Shown here: positions 39,733-48,196 of the stretch, one piece after another
Layout of the letters: the number at the start of each line of letters is the position of its first letter
Position numbering within the stretch: position 1 is the stretch's first letter
Source of the DNA: an uncultured Cohaesibacter sp.
GTDB lineage: Bacteria > Pseudomonadota > Alphaproteobacteria > Rhizobiales > Cohaesibacteraceae
Direction: 5' to 3'
NCBI RefSeq assembly: GCF_963664735.1
Contig: NZ_OY761553.1
Span: 511,303-575,302 of the forward strand
Length of the DNA stretch: 64,000 nucleotides
Position numbers and translations under genes: made by a program
Notes under the pieces: model-generated
Databases searched by the model: none
What the model was told of the DNA's origin: nothing
The model's input: only the letters and a program-made list of their open reading frames with translations

Positions 39733-40509
39733 TTGATTAAATTACCCGAACCATACCGACTGATCCACTTCGATACGATCGATTCTACAAATCAATATGC
39801 CTTGGATGCCGCCAAAAAGGGGGATGATGGCGGGGTCTGGATTTGGGCTGGTGAGCAAACCGCCGGGCGAGGGCGTCGTGGTCGGCATTGGAGTTCGGAA
39901 GAGGGCAATCTGGCTGCGACCTTGTTGGTGATCAATCCAGCGCCAGTCGGCCATGTTGGACAATTGCCGCTGCTTACCGCAACGGCGGTGCATCGGGCGA
40001 TTTGTGATTTGCTGCCGCTGCATATGCAGGCACCTTTGCGCATCAAGTGGCCTAACGATTTGCTATGGGGCGACCAGAAGATTTGCGGCATTCTGCTGGA
40101 AAGCTGTTTTCTGGTTGATGGTCGACAGGCTGTCGCTGTCGGTATCGGTGTCAATTGCCGCAAGCATCCGGAAAAGACCGATGGTCTTGCCGCAGCTGAT
40201 ATCGCGCAAACAGGCTATGATGTTTCGCCTGCAAAATTGCTCGAACGGCTGATCTGGCAGATGGCTGACAGGATTTCTATTTGGCAGAAGGGTGCCAATT
40301 TCGCAGCGATCAGAGACGACTGGCTTTCTGCTGCGCGAGGCCTTGGTCAGCATGTGGTTGCGCGTTTGCCCAACGAAACCGTTGAAGGCACCTTCGAGAT
40401 GCTGGATGAAAACGGAGCTCTGATTATGCGTCTGGCCGACGGTCAGATGCGGACTATTTATGCGGGCGATGTCTTTTTGCCCGGAATGACTGCTGCAATG
40501 CAAAAATGA
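39733..40509 (+). CDS. birA: Biotin--[acetyl-CoA-carboxylase] ligase
   Basis: Attaches biotin to carboxylase carrier domains through biotinyl-AMP. The 258 residues include GRGRRGRHWSSEEGNLAATLL, the adenylate-binding loop, and RIKWPNDLLWGDQKICGILLE, the biotin and lysine site. It lacks the N-terminal DNA-binding domain, so it is enzyme only and not a repressor. The only possible start is TTG at 39733, since an in-frame stop is at 39721 and no in-frame ATG or GTG follows closely. It overlaps rnj by four bases. Confidence 0.93.
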   Translation: MIKLPEPYRLIHFDTIDSTNQYALDAAKKGDDGGVWIWAGEQTAGRGRRGRHWSSEEGNLAATLLVINPAPVGHVGQLPLLTATAVHRAICDLLPLHMQAPLRIKWPNDLLWGDQKICGILLESCFLVDGRQAVAVGIGVNCRKHPEKTDGLAAADIAQTGYDVSPAKLLERLIWQMADRISIWQKGANFAAIRDDWLSAARGLGQHVVARLPNETVEGTFEMLDENGALIMRLADGQMRTIYAGDVFLPGMTAAMQK

Positions 40510-42206
40510 TGGCGTCTGTAAACGCCGCGATGAGAGAGAATATGACGTCTTCTGAACTGGTCTTCATGCCGCTGGGCGGTGTCGGCGAAATTGGTATGAA
40601 TATGGCTCTTTATGGTGTCGGGCCAGAGGGGGACAAGCGATGGCTGATCGTGGATTTCGGTGTTGCCTTTGCCAATGAAGCCCATCCAGGAGCAGACCTT
40701 ATTTTTGCTGATATCCGACTTCTGGAGCAGGAACGAGATCGCATTGACGGTATCGTCATAACTCATGGGCATGAAGATCATTTTGGCGCGCTTTTTTCGC
40801 TTTGGCCCCGCTTGGAAATACCGATTTATGCGAGTGGCTTTCTGGCAGATCTGATTGAAGCCAAGGCTGAATCCGAGCCCGACTCTGGTGATATTCCCGT
40901 TCATCGAGTGAAACAGGGGGCTCGGGTGCAGATTGGGGCATTCAATGTCGAATTTGTGCCTGTTTCCCACTCCATCCCCGAAGCCTGCGCATTGGCGATC
41001 CGCACGGAACATGGTTTGGTACTGCATACAGGTGACTGGAAGCTGGACGCAACTCCCGGAGTGGGGCCGGGAACCGATATTGCCAGAATGATAGAACTGG
41101 GCAAGGAGGGCGTGCTGGCTCTTGTTTGCGACTCGACAAATGCACTATCGGAGGGATCATCCATTTCCGAGAAGGATGTGGAAGCGGAACTGACGCATCT
41201 CATCGCAAAAGCGCCGCATCGGGTGGCTGTCTCAACCTTTGCATCGAACGTGGCTCGTGTTCAGGCCATTGCCAGAGCTGCGCGGGCCAATGACCGGCAA
41301 TGCGTTGTGGTCGGCCGGGCTTTGTGGCGGTTTATCGAAGTGGCGCAGGAGCAGGGTTATTTGACCGATGTTCCAGAGTTTGTGTCCGATGATGATTATG
41401 GCTACCTTCCTCGGGACAAGGTCGTTGCCATTCTCACCGGCTCTCAGGGGGAGAAGCGTGCTGCGCTCGCGCGGATTGCGGCCAAGGAACACCCGACCGT
41501 GCAACTCTCCAAGGGCGATCAGGTCATTTTCTCTTCAAAGCCCATTCCGGGCAATGAACGATCCATCAATGAGGTGATCAACAATCTGGCTGCTCTGGAT
41601 GTCGACATCATCACAGAGAAAGATGCGGCGATTCATGTGTCCGGACATCCTCGCCGTGGTGACCTACGCAAACTTTATGAGTGGATAAATCCGCAAATTG
41701 CCGTGCCAGTGCATGGTGAAGAGATGCATCTCAAGGCGCACGCGGCCTTGGCACGTCAAATGGGTGTCGGTGAAGTTCTACATGTGCGCAATGGCTGGAT
41801 GGCTCGTCTGGCCGGAGGCACGGTCAAAAGTTGGGACGAATATTTTGGCGGCCGTCTTTACAAGGACGGATCGCTGGTTGGCACTTTTGAGGAGATGGGG
41901 ATACAGGAGCGGCGCAAGCTTTCCTACGTGGGGCATATTTCTGTGGCTATTACCGTTAGCCGCAAGGGGGAAATTCTGGGGCATCCGCAAATGGCCCTGG
42001 CCGGTATACCTGAGAGGGATGCAAACGATCAGTTGTTTGTTGAAATCGTGGAGGCCGGAATCTTTGGCGCCCTGAAAGGGATGCCAGCCAAGAAACGCAA
42101 GGATGTTGAAGTGTTGCGCGAGGCTGTCAGGCGGTCTGTCCGGTCTGAAGTGAACCAAAAGTGGTCCAAAAAGCCAGTTGTCGCGGTCATGATCAACCTT
42201 GTATGA
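40506..42206 (+). CDS. rnj: Ribonuclease J
   Basis: A metallo-beta-lactamase type ribonuclease for rRNA maturation and mRNA decay, with endo- and 5'-exonuclease activity. The 566 residues include LGGVGEIGMNM, the zinc motif ITHGHEDHFGAL, VHRVKQG, HTGDWKLD and, in the beta-CASP part, HVSGHPRRGDLRKLYEWINP and VPVHGE. The first ATG overlaps the birA stop in an ATGA junction; in-frame ATGs at 40509, 40530 and 40542 are alternatives. The birA-rnj pairing downstream of nuo is conserved in rhizobia. Confidence 0.95.
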   Translation: MMASVNAAMRENMTSSELVFMPLGGVGEIGMNMALYGVGPEGDKRWLIVDFGVAFANEAHPGADLIFADIRLLEQERDRIDGIVITHGHEDHFGALFSLWPRLEIPIYASGFLADLIEAKAESEPDSGDIPVHRVKQGARVQIGAFNVEFVPVSHSIPEACALAIRTEHGLVLHTGDWKLDATPGVGPGTDIARMIELGKEGVLALVCDSTNALSEGSSISEKDVEAELTHLIAKAPHRVAVSTFASNVARVQAIARAARANDRQCVVVGRALWRFIEVAQEQGYLTDVPEFVSDDDYGYLPRDKVVAILTGSQGEKRAALARIAAKEHPTVQLSKGDQVIFSSKPIPGNERSINEVINNLAALDVDIITEKDAAIHVSGHPRRGDLRKLYEWINPQIAVPVHGEEMHLKAHAALARQMGVGEVLHVRNGWMARLAGGTVKSWDEYFGGRLYKDGSLVGTFEEMGIQERRKLSYVGHISVAITVSRKGEILGHPQMALAGIPERDANDQLFVEIVEAGIFGALKGMPAKKRKDVEVLREAVRRSVRSEVNQKWSKKPVVAVMINLV

Positions 42207-42291
42207 CAATGAAGAATGCGTTTGTCGGTAAGACTAAAGGCTTGTCGCGTTGACAGGTCCAAACCGGTAAACACCATAGTGAAAAGGAAGC

Positions 42292-42702
42292 ATGGAAATG
42301 ATTGGTCGATTGAACCATGTGGCTATTGCCGTACCAAATCTTGAAAAAGCTGTTGCCACTTATGGCGGCGTACTGGGTGCAGAATGCTCTGAGCCACAGG
42401 AAATTCCTGAACATGGCGTGAAAGTAGTCTTTGTTATACTGCCAAACACCAAAATCGAGCTGCTTGAACCTCTCGGGGAAAATAGCCCGCTTGCCAAGTT
42501 CGTTGAAAAGAACACCGTTGGCGGCATCCACCATGTTTGCTACGAAGTTGAAGACATCATCGCTGCTCGCGACAAGCTGAAAGCTGAAGGCGCTCGCGTT
42601 CTGGGTGATGGCGAACCAAAGATTGGTGCTCACGGCAAACCTGTTATCTTCCTGCATCCGAAAGATTTCTGCGGAACTCTGACAGAGCTGGAACAGGTAT
42701 AA
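42292..42702 (+). CDS. mce: Methylmalonyl-CoA epimerase
   Basis: Interconverts the R and S forms of methylmalonyl-CoA in propionate use. The 136 residues form the vicinal oxygen chelate fold, with metal ligands in RLNHVAIAV and GGIHHVCYEVED and the final acidic ligand in LTELEQV. FLHPKDFCGTLTELEQ is the family C-terminus. AAAGGAAGC is upstream; the start could also be the ATG at 42298. It belongs to the birA-rnj-mce-DUF1467 set. Confidence 0.94.
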   Translation: MEMIGRLNHVAIAVPNLEKAVATYGGVLGAECSEPQEIPEHGVKVVFVILPNTKIELLEPLGENSPLAKFVEKNTVGGIHHVCYEVEDIIAARDKLKAEGARVLGDGEPKIGAHGKPVIFLHPKDFCGTLTELEQV

Positions 42703-42727
42703 GCCTTTCCTATAAAGGTAAGACTTT

Positions 42728-43003
42728 ATGAGTTTAGTCAGCGGCCTTGCTGTTTATTTCATCATATGGTGGCTCTCATTGTTCATCGTTCTTCCATTTG
42801 GCGTTCGCACGCAGGCGGAAGAGGATGATCAGTTGCTGGGAACCACGCCAAGCGCTCCGGCAAAGGCGATGATGATACGCAAGGCCGTTGCTACGACCAT
42901 TTTGGCCACAGTGCTGTTTGGTCTTTTCTACTGGGCTGTTGTGATCAAGGGTTATGGCATTGATCTGCTGTCTTTCCTGCCCATGCCGGATAGTCTGAAA
43001 TAG
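42728..43003 (+). CDS. DUF1467 family membrane protein
   Basis: A 91-residue inner-membrane protein of the DUF1467 family, uncharacterised and confined mostly to alphaproteobacteria. The N-terminal helix is GLAVYFIIWWLSLFIVLPFGV, followed by the conserved RTQAEED, and a second helix is TTILATVLFGLFYWAVVIKGYGI. It lies 25 bp after mce and before proS, its usual place in rhizobia. A hairpin terminator lies 225 bp downstream. Confidence 0.9.
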   Translation: MSLVSGLAVYFIIWWLSLFIVLPFGVRTQAEEDDQLLGTTPSAPAKAMMIRKAVATTILATVLFGLFYWAVVIKGYGIDLLSFLPMPDSLK

Positions 43004-43227
43004 GCATCCGGGAAGTTCTCGTCTCGTTTCGAATCTGTGTGCTTGTCCTGTTCGGCGTCATCGCGAGCGGATGACCGGATTACTGCGCTTGGAAGTCCTG
43101 ATTTTGGGATGCGTGGTCTTGTGTTCTAGCGGTTTGAACAGCAATAAGTAAAATTGTCACATGGATGTCACTTGAAATGGATATCCATCGTCACAACATA
43201 TACAAAGGTAGAATGAAACCGGGCAAA

Positions 43228-43255
43228 AAAAAACAAGGCCGAAGCCTTGTTTTTC
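43228..43255 (+). terminator. Intrinsic terminator after the DUF1467 gene
   Basis: Stem AAAACAAGGC / GCCTTGTTTT with a CGAA tetraloop and a T-rich 3' arm; it also reads as a terminator on the other strand. Confidence 0.85.
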
Positions 43256-43535
43256 TAGTAATCGCGTCGTCATCTCATTGCTCAACCTGCATTTGTGGTT
43301 TTGCTATAGTTGAGCGGCTGCAGCTTGAAAAAGCGCGCCAGAGATATGTATCCTCCCAAGACATTACTGCGCGAAGTGAGATAACGGTGGTGAGCGTATC
43401 TCTTATCGTTATGTCAGGGAGACTAATCCTAATCGCCCAATTTGTCATCAACATTTTTAAGCAATTGCGTATTTTTTCGCTTTTTTTGGGTTTTCGAATT
43501 CAACGGCAAAGTGAAATTGCGTGAACTGCTCCCCT

Positions 43536-43563
43536 TTGGAATAAGCGAGCGGATAATTATACT
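43536..43563 (+). promoter_or_regulatory. Probable promoter of proS
   Basis: TTGGAA-N16-TATACT, the best housekeeping match in the gap. It implies a leader of about 185 nt before proS. Confidence 0.4.
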
Positions 43564-43756
43564 GATGTTGGACTGATTAGCCTGTGTAAAAAGTCAAACA
43601 GAGGGGCTCTCGTTCGATATTTGCTGTCCAAGTCCTATTCTCGGTTTATAAAGACCACGAGTGATATGCGGTCAATTTCCTGGGTCGTTTTTTGGCCTTC
43701 GATCAATTGCATGCGTGCGTGTTCCGTTTTTTGTTTTAAATGAAAGAGCCAGATCC

Positions 43757-45079
43757 ATGCGTCTTTCCCGTTATTTTCTGCCAATCCTGAAGGAAACTCC
43801 AAAAGAGGCAGAAATTGTTTCCCATCGTTACATGCTTCGCGCTGGTATGATCCGTCAGCAGCAGGCCGGTATCTACACTTGGTTGCCTCTCGGATTGAAA
43901 GTGCTGAGCAAAGTTGAGCAGATCGTTCGGGAAGAGCAGGATCGCTCCGGTGCAATCGAGCTGCTCATGCCGACCATGCAGCCTGCCGAGCTCTGGAAAG
44001 AGAGTGGCCGTTATGACGACTACGGCAAGGAAATGCTTCGTATCGTCGACCGTCACGACAGAGACATGCTCTTTGGGCCGACCAACGAAGAAATGATTAC
44101 GGATGTCTTCCGTACTTTCGTGAAGTCCTACAAGGATCTACCGCTCAATCTCTATCATATCCAATGGAAATTCCGCGACGAAATCCGCCCGCGCTTTGGC
44201 GTGATGCGCGGTCGTGAATTTCTCATGAAAGATGCTTACAGCTTCGATATGGATGAGGCTCGGGCGCGTGAAGCTTATTATCGTATGTTCGTTGCCTATC
44301 TGCGCACCTTCAAGCGCCTTGGTATGACGGCGATCCCGATGAAGGCTGATACTGGCCCGATCGGCGGCGATCTCAGCCATGAGTTCATCATTCTTGCAGA
44401 TACCGGCGAGAGCGAGGTCTTCTGTCACAAGAACTATCTCACCAAAGAAGTTCCGGGAGATGATATCGACTTCTCAGGTGATCTTTCCGGTGTGGTTGCT
44501 GACTGGACCAATGAATATGCGGCAACTGACGAGATGCATGATGAAGCCGCTTTCAATGCAATTCCTGAAGCAGATCGAATCGCTGCCCGCGGTATTGAAG
44601 TGGGCCATATCTTCTACTTTGGCACCAAATATTCCGCCAAGATGGGCGCAAACGTGATGGCTGCCGATGGCAAGGAATATCCGGTTCATATGGGGTCCTA
44701 CGGTGTTGGTGTGTCCCGTCTGTTGGGCGGCATCATTGAGGCCAGCCACGATGAAAACGGTATTATCTGGCCGAAATCTGTTTCTCCGTTTGATATTGGC
44801 CTGATCAACATGAAGGTTGATAACGAAGAAACGACGGCAGCCAGCGAGTCTCTTTATGAGCGCCTTGGAAATGCCGGATTTGATGTTCTCTATGACGATC
44901 GCGCCGGTCAGGCTGGCGCCAAATTTGCCACGATGGACCTTCTCGGGTTGCCGACTCAGATCATTGTCGGACCTCGCGGCCTCAAGTCGAATGAAGTGGA
45001 AATCAAGGATCGCGCGACGGGCGTACGTGAAATGGTTTCCCTCGATGGGGTCGTTGATCGTATCATCGCTGGTAAATGA
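43757..45079 (+). CDS. proS: Prolyl-tRNA synthetase
   Basis: Charges tRNA-Pro with proline. At 440 residues it is the short form usual in alphaproteobacteria, without the large editing insertion between motifs 2 and 3 that makes E. coli ProRS about 570 residues. Class II motif 2 is [26 protein letters not shown]-like (partly quoted), and motif 3 is in [14 protein letters not shown]. The anticodon-binding domain is C-terminal ([18 protein letters not shown]). The ATG at 43757 ([13 protein letters not shown]) is chosen over a longer reading to 43661. lolC follows 71 bp later. Confidence 0.95.
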   Translation: MRLSRYFLPILKETPKEAEIVSHRYMLRAGMIRQQQAGIYTWLPLGLKVLSKVEQIVREEQDRSGAIELLMPTMQPAELWKESGRYDDYGKEMLRIVDRHDRDMLFGPTNEEMITDVFRTFVKSYKDLPLNLYHIQWKFRDEIRPRFGVMRGREFLMKDAYSFDMDEARAREAYYRMFVAYLRTFKRLGMTAIPMKADTGPIGGDLSHEFIILADTGESEVFCHKNYLTKEVPGDDIDFSGDLSGVVADWTNEYAATDEMHDEAAFNAIPEADRIAARGIEVGHIFYFGTKYSAKMGANVMAADGKEYPVHMGSYGVGVSRLLGGIIEASHDENGIIWPKSVSPFDIGLINMKVDNEETTAASESLYERLGNAGFDVLYDDRAGQAGAKFATMDLLGLPTQIIVGPRGLKSNEVEIKDRATGVREMVSLDGVVDRIIAGK

Positions 45080-45150
45080 TTCGATAAATCAAGAATATGT
45101 CGCCTGCTCAGGCTGTCTTGAGCGGGTGACGGTTCTGTCTGGAGAATTAT

Positions 45151-46419
45151 ATGTCAACGCCAAAGGTCAAATCTCCATTCGCAATGTTCGAGTGGATGAT
45201 GGCGTTCCGTTATCTGCGTTCTCGTCGGCGGGATGCTTTCGTTTCGGTCATTTCATGGCTTTCCTTTTTTGGAATCATGCTGGGCGTGGCAACGCTCATC
45301 ATCGTTATGGCCGTGATGAACGGGTTCCGTGCGGAATTACTTGACAAGATACTTGGTATTAATGGGCATTTGGTCATTCAGCCCATGGATACCGAATTGA
45401 CGGATTTTGGCGACATTACCAAACGCATCGAAGCGGTGCATGGGGTTAAATTCGCGGTTCCTTTTGTAGAGGGCCAGATTCTGGCATCCGCTCCGGGGGG
45501 CTCTGTGGGAGCTCTGGTTCGCGGTATGACCAAGGAAAGCATCGACAAGCTTAATTTGGTTTCCAAAAACGTCCTTCAGGGCAGTTTTGATGATTTCGAC
45601 AAGTCAGAAGGCGTAGCTCTGGGCTCACGCTTGGCTCGTTCCCTTGGCGTGATCGCGGGAGACCGCGTGACGCTGATTTCTCCGAAGGGGGCTGTTACGC
45701 CGATGGGGGTTGCGCCGCGCATCAAGTCCTATCCGGTCAAGGCTGTGTTCGAGATCGGAATGAGCGAATATGACAGCACTTTCATCTTTATGCCGCTTGA
45801 GGCTGCTCAGGCCTACTTCAATCAGGATGGCAAGGTTTCCGCCATTGAGGTCTATCTTGATGATCCAGATAAGGTGGGTGAACTGCGCCCTGCGGTGGAG
45901 GATGCCGTCAACAAGCAGGTCTTCATCACGGATTGGCGTTTTCGCAATGTGACCTTTTTCTCCGCGCTGGAAGTTGAACGAAACCTGATGTTCATCATTC
46001 TGACATTGATCATTCTGGTGGCCGCTCTCAATATCATTTCCGGGCTCATCATGCTGGTCAAGGACAAGGGCAGCGATATCGCTATCCTCAGGACCATGGG
46101 GGCGACACGCGCTTCAATCATGCGGATCTTCATGATTACCGGGGCTGCGATTGGCGTCGTGGGGACGTTTGCCGGTTTTGTGCTGGGGCTCATAGTCTGT
46201 CTCAACATCGAGTCGATCCGGCAGTTTGTTTCATGGATCACACGCACCGAACTATTCTCGCCCGAGCTTTACTTCCTCTCCAAGCTTCCTGCCGATATGG
46301 ACGCATCGGAGACGATTTCCGTTCTCATGATTGCCTTGATTTTGTCCTTCCTCGCAACGCTTTATCCTGCATGGCGTGCAGCAAAGCTCGATCCGGTGGA
46401 GGCTCTTCGCTATGAATAA
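45151..46419 (+). CDS. lolC: Lipoprotein-releasing ABC transporter permease (LolC/LolE family)
   Basis: The inner-membrane permease that hands mature lipoproteins to LolA for the outer membrane. The 422 residues show one N-terminal helix after [18 protein letters not shown], a periplasmic domain, and three C-terminal helices of the FtsX type ([21 protein letters not shown]; then [15 protein letters not shown]). The C-terminus [19 protein letters not shown] is diagnostic. TCTGGAGA precedes the ATG. Only one permease gene is present, so a homodimer is likely. It overlaps lolD (ATGAATAA). Confidence 0.94.
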   Translation: MSTPKVKSPFAMFEWMMAFRYLRSRRRDAFVSVISWLSFFGIMLGVATLIIVMAVMNGFRAELLDKILGINGHLVIQPMDTELTDFGDITKRIEAVHGVKFAVPFVEGQILASAPGGSVGALVRGMTKESIDKLNLVSKNVLQGSFDDFDKSEGVALGSRLARSLGVIAGDRVTLISPKGAVTPMGVAPRIKSYPVKAVFEIGMSEYDSTFIFMPLEAAQAYFNQDGKVSAIEVYLDDPDKVGELRPAVEDAVNKQVFITDWRFRNVTFFSALEVERNLMFIILTLIILVAALNIISGLIMLVKDKGSDIAILRTMGATRASIMRIFMITGAAIGVVGTFAGFVLGLIVCLNIESIRQFVSWITRTELFSPELYFLSKLPADMDASETISVLMIALILSFLATLYPAWRAAKLDPVEALRYE

Positions 46420-47461
46420 GAAAAGCTTTTTCTGGCCGATCTTGAGTGATGAGGAACGCGCAAAAGCCGAGAAGGCGAAAAGCTCTTCAAAGGGGGCTCA
46501 AGAGGTTCCCGTAGAGGAGACTTTTCCCAATTCCTCAATTATGGAAGAGAATATGGCAAGCCAAACGGAAGAGCCTCGCGATGAACAGACTTCGTCTGGT
46601 TTTGTTGATTTGACGGCAGATGTTCCAGTTTTACCATCCTCTTCAGCGCCAACTGGTCGCCGCTTTTTCGGTGCAGATAATTCAGCTGATAATTCTCGGT
46701 TTGATGAAGCACAATCTCCTGTCAATCGCGTCGGCTCGTCTTCCTCTCAGGACTGGAATGGGACTGAAGGGGCTGACCAGGATGATGATCGGTTGCTCAT
46801 TCTGGAGAATATTGATCGGAGTTATGAGCAGGCTGATGAGGATCTCGTTGTCTTGCGCGGTGCTAACCTGACCGTCAGGGCGGGAGAAATGGTCGCACTT
46901 GTTGCTCCATCGGGTGCGGGTAAATCAACGTTGTTGCATATCGCTGGCCTATTGGAGCGTCCAACGGCTGGTGAGGTCTATATTGCCAACGTCGCGCAGA
47001 GCCAAGCGGCAGATCGCACGCGCACATTGGTTCGGCGCAATGAAATCGGGTTTGTTTATCAGTTTCACCATCTGCTTGCTGAATTTACGGCACTTGAAAA
47101 TGTGATGTTGCCTCAGCTCATTCGCGGGGAAACTCGCAAAGAGGCGCATATCAGGGCGCTGGAGCTTTTGGCCTATATGAAGATCGACCACCGAGCCGAG
47201 CATCGACCTGCCGAGCTATCCGGGGGTGAGAAGCAGCGTGTCGCTATTGCTCGTGCCATGGCGAATGCACCCAGGGTCTTGCTGGCCGATGAGCCGACTG
47301 GGAATTTGGATCCCAATACGTCTGAATATGTTTTCAAGGCTCTTAATTCTCTGGTCAAGCAATCGGGCATCGCGGCTTTGGTTGCTACGCACAATCTGTT
47401 TCTGGCTGAACGTATGGATCGGCAGATTACATTGGTCGATGGCAAGATTGTTGATCTTTAA
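46412..47461 (+). CDS. lolD: Lipoprotein-releasing ABC transporter ATPase with long N-terminal extension
   Basis: The ATPase that drives lipoprotein release. The ABC domain begins near residue 126 ([13 protein letters not shown]), with Walker [10 protein letters not shown] (about 165), signature LSGGEKQRV (about 268) and Walker [12 protein letters not shown]. The total of 349 residues is about 115-120 more than the usual 230. The extra N-terminal part is acidic and Ser-rich and looks disordered. The long form is supported by GGAGG about nine bases before the ATG at 46412, which overlaps the lolC stop. Internal in-frame ATGs (for example MEENMASQ) exist but have no better site. The function of the extension is unknown. 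Confidence 0.92.
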   Translation: MNKKSFFWPILSDEERAKAEKAKSSSKGAQEVPVEETFPNSSIMEENMASQTEEPRDEQTSSGFVDLTADVPVLPSSSAPTGRRFFGADNSADNSRFDEAQSPVNRVGSSSSQDWNGTEGADQDDDRLLILENIDRSYEQADEDLVVLRGANLTVRAGEMVALVAPSGAGKSTLLHIAGLLERPTAGEVYIANVAQSQAADRTRTLVRRNEIGFVYQFHHLLAEFTALENVMLPQLIRGETRKEAHIRALELLAYMKIDHRAEHRPAELSGGEKQRVAIARAMANAPRVLLADEPTGNLDPNTSEYVFKALNSLVKQSGIAALVATHNLFLAERMDRQITLVDGKIVDL

Positions 47462-47881
47462 AATTTTATTTCCCTTTTCGTTTTCAAGCTCGCCAGTCAT
47501 TTGGTGAAGAGGGGCACTTCTGGTGTGCCCTGTTAGTGAGCGCATGTGACCAATCCATCAATGTGGATAGGATTGGGAGAAGAGTGGATATCTTCCGTCT
47601 TGTTCCGAGTAAATTGTGGCTATGTGTGAATAGCGTGTGCAAAACCTGAGGATATGTTTGTTCCTGCCAACAGGATGTCCATGACACGATTGGTGCTGTG
47701 GATGTTTTGGGCTGATTTGCTATCTGAGAAAGAGTTTTGTGAATAAAAACGGAACAGAATCTTCTAACTATCTGGAAAATTGTAATAAAATTGAGTTTTG
47801 TGGATTAAGAGAATCTGCTTGCAATGAGAACAAAACAAATACATAATATGGATATAACGCGAACAGTTTAGAGGTCTGGTA
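47462..47881. other. Non-coding region after lolD
   Basis: No gene supported. A hairpin GGGCAC-N7-GTGCCC at 47512-47530 may act as the lolD terminator although it has no T-tract. The rest is AT-rich without a clear promoter. Confidence 0.4.
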
Positions 47882-47965
47882 ATGATTATTCGTGATGTTC
47901 TTGCGCTAGGGTCCCTGATCACCTTCATGTCCATGATAGCTGTGTGGATGCAGGTTTTGGTTTGA
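47882..47965 (+). CDS. Possible 27-residue membrane peptide
   Basis: A very short frame, MIIRDVLALGSLITFMSMI followed by AVWMQVLV, that is one hydrophobic helix with a charged start. GAGG lies seven bases before the ATG, an ideal ribosome binding site. It is located in the otherwise empty gap before dnaE. Small single-helix proteins of this size are easily missed. Without conservation data the gene is unproven. Confidence 0.4.
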   Translation: MIIRDVLALGSLITFMSMIAVWMQVLV

Positions 47966-48196
47966 GGGGGCATTTCTTTCCAGAAGCAATCGTTTGATAA
48001 CTCTGGGGACAAATCGTGTTTTCCGCCTGCCAAATTTGCTTCTGTTTTGAGACTTTATATTCTGCTTTTCAACGGATAAATGCGTCCTTCGGGCTTTGCC
48101 ATAAGCCCAATCATTTTCTATTCTTGTGGTCTTGTGCGATCTGATTCTTGCGGCTTATGGTGCGATGGAATTGAGTTACGGGAAGGCTGGGCTTTT
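47966..48196. other. Region immediately upstream of dnaE
   Basis: Non-coding leader and promoter region of dnaE; the in-frame extension of dnaE to 48080 is Cys-rich, atypical and was not included. GGGAAGG lies near its right end. Confidence 0.4.

Larger units (their letters stand above)
43004..43756. other. Long intergenic region upstream of proS
   Basis: About 750 bp without a supported gene. It contains repeated GTCAC elements and a 12-bp palindrome ATGGATATCCAT (43155-43196), a hairpin terminator (43228-43254) and a likely proS promoter (43536-43563). A plus-strand ORF at 43165-43524 runs through the terminator hairpin and was rejected. Confidence 0.5.

Noticed and set aside
43165-43524. 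Plus-strand 119-codon ORF before proS
   Set aside because: It contains a strong intrinsic terminator hairpin within its coding region and resembles no family.
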